7,051 nucleotides of DNA, from NCBI GenBank assembly GCA_946626785.1, contig CAMOUY010000112.1:1-7051 (forward strand), read 5' to 3'. The DNA comes from UBA9732 sp003456855 (GTDB taxonomy: Bacteria; Spirochaetota; Spirochaetia; Sphaerochaetales; Sphaerochaetaceae). The notes under the pieces were generated by a model. The model was given only the letters and a program-made list of their open reading frames with translations, ran no database searches and had not been told where the DNA came from. This document shows positions 5,149-7,051 of this stretch, one piece after another; position 1 is the stretch's first letter; every line of letters begins with the position of its first letter. The position numbers were made by a program, and so were the translations under genes.

Positions 5149-6199
5149 TTCTTCTCCTCCCCGCATACAGGACGCAGACATCATGGTCAGAGAAACTGCG
5201 CAGCCTGTTCAGTGCAGCCTCCCCCTCCGGATCGAGCTCCGGAGTCACTATGATGTAGCTTCTGTTGTTTCCCCTATTTGCTATGCACCTGTCAATCAAT
5301 TCCCCAAAACTCACATGACAGGCACCGTTTGACAATCCGATGCTCCTTAGGATGGAGCCTATGTGCGTGCGACCGAAGCCTTCAGGCGCATCACCGAGAT
5401 CTCCGTTGCACAGGAAGGCATACGGGACACGCTTCTCCTCCAGGACCTCGCAGGCCGTCCTGGACAGCTTAAGGACCTCTTCAAGTTCAACCGCCGCAGA
5501 ATGATGACGCTCCATGTTCACAGCTATGGCTACGTTGTAGTCCAAAGTGAAGTCGTTCTGCTTCACCAAAAGCTTTCCTGTCTTGGCTGTCTGAAGCCAG
5601 GAAATCTTCTTCATTGGCTCGTAACCAGTGTAGTCATGGTATCCCACAACAAGGCTCGGGTCCTCCATAATGAAGCGTCTTACTGAGATATCACCTAAAA
5701 ATCCACCAAGCACATCAAGATCCGAGACATCATTTGACATTGTTGCGGTGCAGACAATAGGTCTGTCTCCTTCCTCTGATGTAACACTTGCACGAAGTCC
5801 AAGCATGTCTCCGACCTCGACATAATGGGTGCCCAATCTGTAGAAGCCACGCTTGTCGATGACGAACTGGAACCTGCCTTTCCTGGTGGTCTTCGGAGGC
5901 ATGAACATCGTGTAGTCCATGCTCTCTCCAGTGATCTCGCTGCTGACGTGGCGCTCCATCCACTTCTTGTCTCCTACTATGTGGATGTTGCTTCCAAAGG
6001 CGAAGGAGAGACCCAGATGGAAGATTGGGAATCTAGATGTGTTGGACACCGTATAGCTAAGCGTTATCTTCTCCCCCGGCTCGGTCAGCTTCATGTTGAG
6101 CTCATAGCTTACATGGACCTTCTCCATGGGGTCCTTCAAGCTCAGAAGCTCGACAATGAGAACTGTAAGAATCAATCCAGCGAAGATGAACGCGATCAT
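5135..6199 (-). CDS. DUF58 family protein, partner of MoxR ATPase
   Basis: 354 residues. One hydrophobic N-terminal segment (1-21) anchors the protein; many relatives have two. Then comes a beta-rich region with the usual R117-G-F-Y-R-L-G and V-G-D-M-L-G-L stretch (128-135). The DUF58 core follows: the region around Y187-H-D-Y, K198-I-S-W-L-Q-T-A-K-T-G-K-L-L-V-K-Q, equivalent to the family's GDxxRxIxWxxTARxxxLxV(K/R)xx motif. The final third resembles a von Willebrand A fold, but where relatives carry D-x-S-x-S this one reads V-A-I-A-V-N-M-E-R-H (223-232), so a canonical metal site is absent. The ATG lies two bases after the MoxR stop with only a weak ribosome site, which suggests translational coupling. 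DUF58 proteins accompany MoxR ATPases widely; proposed roles are in assembly or activation of envelope complexes. The mechanism is not established. Confidence 0.92.
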   Translation of the reverse strand: MIAFIFAGLILTVLIVELLSLKDPMEKVHVSYELNMKLTEPGEKITLSYTVSNTSRFPIFHLGLSFAFGSNIHIVGDKKWMERHVSSEITGESMDYTMFMPPKTTRKGRFQFVIDKRGFYRLGTHYVEVGDMLGLRASVTSEEGDRPIVCTATMSNDVSDLDVLGGFLGDISVRRFIMEDPSLVVGYHDYTGYEPMKKISWLQTAKTGKLLVKQNDFTLDYNVAIAVNMERHHSAAVELEEVLKLSRTACEVLEEKRVPYAFLCNGDLGDAPEGFGRTHIGSILRSIGLSNGACHVSFGELIDRCIANRGNNRSYIIVTPELDPEGEAALNRLRSFSDHDVCVLYAGRRRNDSK

Positions 6200-6201
6200 T
6201 T

Positions 6202-7051
6202 TCAGTTACGTTCCAGTCTGCCCTGCTCCAGAGGGACCTCTATCTCCTCCAGCATGTTGCGGACAAAGCCCAGGTTGTTCACATGGCTTCTTCCGGTCAG
6301 GGCCAGTCTGTGCGGAAGCACTGCCTGCGCCTCCTTCTTGACATCCTCAGGGATGACATAGTCCCTGCCGTTCATCGCGGCATGGATCTGGCTGGCCTTG
6401 TAAAGGGCAAGCGAACCTCTGGCGGACACTCCGTTGGTAAGGAGGCTGCTGTTTCTTGTGAACTCGATTATGTCCATTATGTAGGAGGCGATCTCATCGC
6501 TGACTGCAACCTTCGGGAAAGTTGCTCTCATCGCGTTTATGTCCTCGATGGTGATCACCTGCTCAAGGCTCTCGACGATCTTGGAGGTCTCCTCCCTTCT
6601 GAGGATCCCGATCTCCTGCTCACGTGTCATGTAACCCAGAGACAGCTTCATGAAGAACCTGTCCAGCTGTGCCTCAGGAAGAGGGAATGTTCCATAGGAC
6701 TCGATCGGGTTCTGCGTGGCCATGACTATGTAAGGCTCGCAGACCTTGTAGGTCACGCCGTCGACGGAGATCTGCTTCTCCTCCATGACCTCAAGAAGTG
6801 CGCTCTGGCTTCTCGGCACGGCCCTGTTTATCTCATCGGCAAGGATCACGTTCGCGAACAGAGGTCCCTGGCGGAACTCGAACTCGCCCCTCTTCTGGTT
6901 GTAGAAGTTGATTCCGGTGAGGTCTGACGGCATTAGGTCTGGTGTGAACTGGATTCTCTTGAAGTCCCCTCCGATGCTCTTGGCAAAGGCTCTGAGAAGC
7001 ATGGTCTTGCCGGTACCCGGGAGATCCTCAAGCAAGACGTGGCCTGATGCC
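6202..7051 (-). CDS. moxR: MoxR-family AAA+ ATPase, N-terminus outside window
   Basis: 282 residues are visible in the reading frame, which stays open to the window edge; the typical 40 or so preceding residues are missing. Walker A is D-L-P-G-T-G-K-T (9-16), Walker B V-I-L-A-D-E (68-73) followed by I-N-R-A, sensor 1 A-T-Q-N-P (111-115), L-D-R-F with the arginine (129-132), and the C-terminal lid with G-V-S-A-R-G (207-212) near the sensor 2 position. All belong to the MoxR clade. Family members are thought to act as chaperone-like ATPases that remodel or activate partner proteins, often with von Willebrand A or DUF58 proteins. It is the first visible gene of the leftward operon, ending in TGA two bases before DUF58. 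A TTG at 7035 could be mistaken for a start, but it would remove the strand before Walker A, so it is internal. Confidence 0.96.
   Translation of the reverse strand, partial: ASGHVLLEDLPGTGKTMLLRAFAKSIGGDFKRIQFTPDLMPSDLTGINFYNQKRGEFEFRQGPLFANVILADEINRAVPRSQSALLEVMEEKQISVDGVTYKVCEPYIVMATQNPIESYGTFPLPEAQLDRFFMKLSLGYMTREQEIGILRREETSKIVESLEQVITIEDINAMRATFPKVAVSDEIASYIMDIIEFTRNSSLLTNGVSARGSLALYKASQIHAAMNGRDYVIPEDVKKEAQAVLPHRLALTGRSHVNNLGFVRNMLEEIEVPLEQGRLERN

Noticed and set aside
5149..5184. Twelve-residue N-terminal extension of the eight-helix membrane protein
   Set aside because: It lies inside the DUF58 coding end and its first codons have no ribosome site, while the ATG at 5148 is preceded by GGGGAGGAG at good distance.
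5825..6361. A 178-codon rightward open frame across the DUF58/MoxR junction
   Set aside because: It crosses two real genes on the other strand, has no promoter or ribosome site and a low-complexity end; a codon-bias shadow.
6283..6927. A 214-codon rightward open frame antisense to the MoxR gene
   Set aside because: The opposite strand encodes unmistakable AAA+ motifs throughout. The antisense frame is open because of codon bias and has no recognisable domain or ribosome site.

Overview
The window looks like a chromosomal fragment from an anaerobic, probably host- or sediment-associated bacterium of intermediate GC content. A spirochaete (Sphaerochaeta/Treponema-like) is my best guess, from the combination of a membrane pyrophosphatase, a Ste24-type M48 protease with a CAAX N-terminal region, a RsbV-like STAS protein and a MoxR-DUF58 operon. 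No single gene proves this, so the taxon is a low-confidence inference. There are no rRNA or tRNA genes, insertion sequences or CRISPR arrays that I can see. The left edge appears to be a true contig end, because its first 10 bases equal the 3' end of the standard Illumina adapter. The right edge cuts through a gene.

Layout: 1-1398 (minus) is the N-terminal two thirds of hppA, an ion-pumping membrane pyrophosphatase. 1399-1601 is a compact divergent regulatory region. It holds two near-identical LacI/PurR-type operators, 55 bp apart, bracketing a candidate hppA promoter. It also holds an excellent extended -10 promoter firing rightwards, with a palindrome at its expected start site. The rightward operon is a 68-codon open frame broken by one in-frame TAG (1602-1808), then an anti-sigma-factor-antagonist-type STAS protein (1825-2115) and a strong terminator (2137-2169).

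The rest, 2167-7051, is one tightly packed leftward operon converging on that terminator. In transcription order it encodes a MoxR AAA+ ATPase (start lies outside), a DUF58 protein, an eight-helix membrane protein with a DUF4129-like cytoplasmic tail, a DUF523 (TudS-like) Fe-S enzyme candidate and a Ste24-like M48 metalloprotease. Junctions are a 2-nt gap, a 14-nt overlap, a 4-nt GTGA overlap and a 19-nt gap, so co-translation is likely. MoxR, DUF58 and DUF4129 form a known module of unclear biochemical function, thought to act as an ATPase-driven chaperone or assembly system at the membrane. Here the third member lacks the transglutaminase core often fused to DUF4129, DUF58 has lost its metal-site signature, and a membrane protease closes the operon. 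This suggests, but does not show, a role in envelope protein maturation or quality control.

The two observations I would follow first are the TAG-interrupted small gene ahead of the STAS gene and the paired LacI-type operators at hppA.
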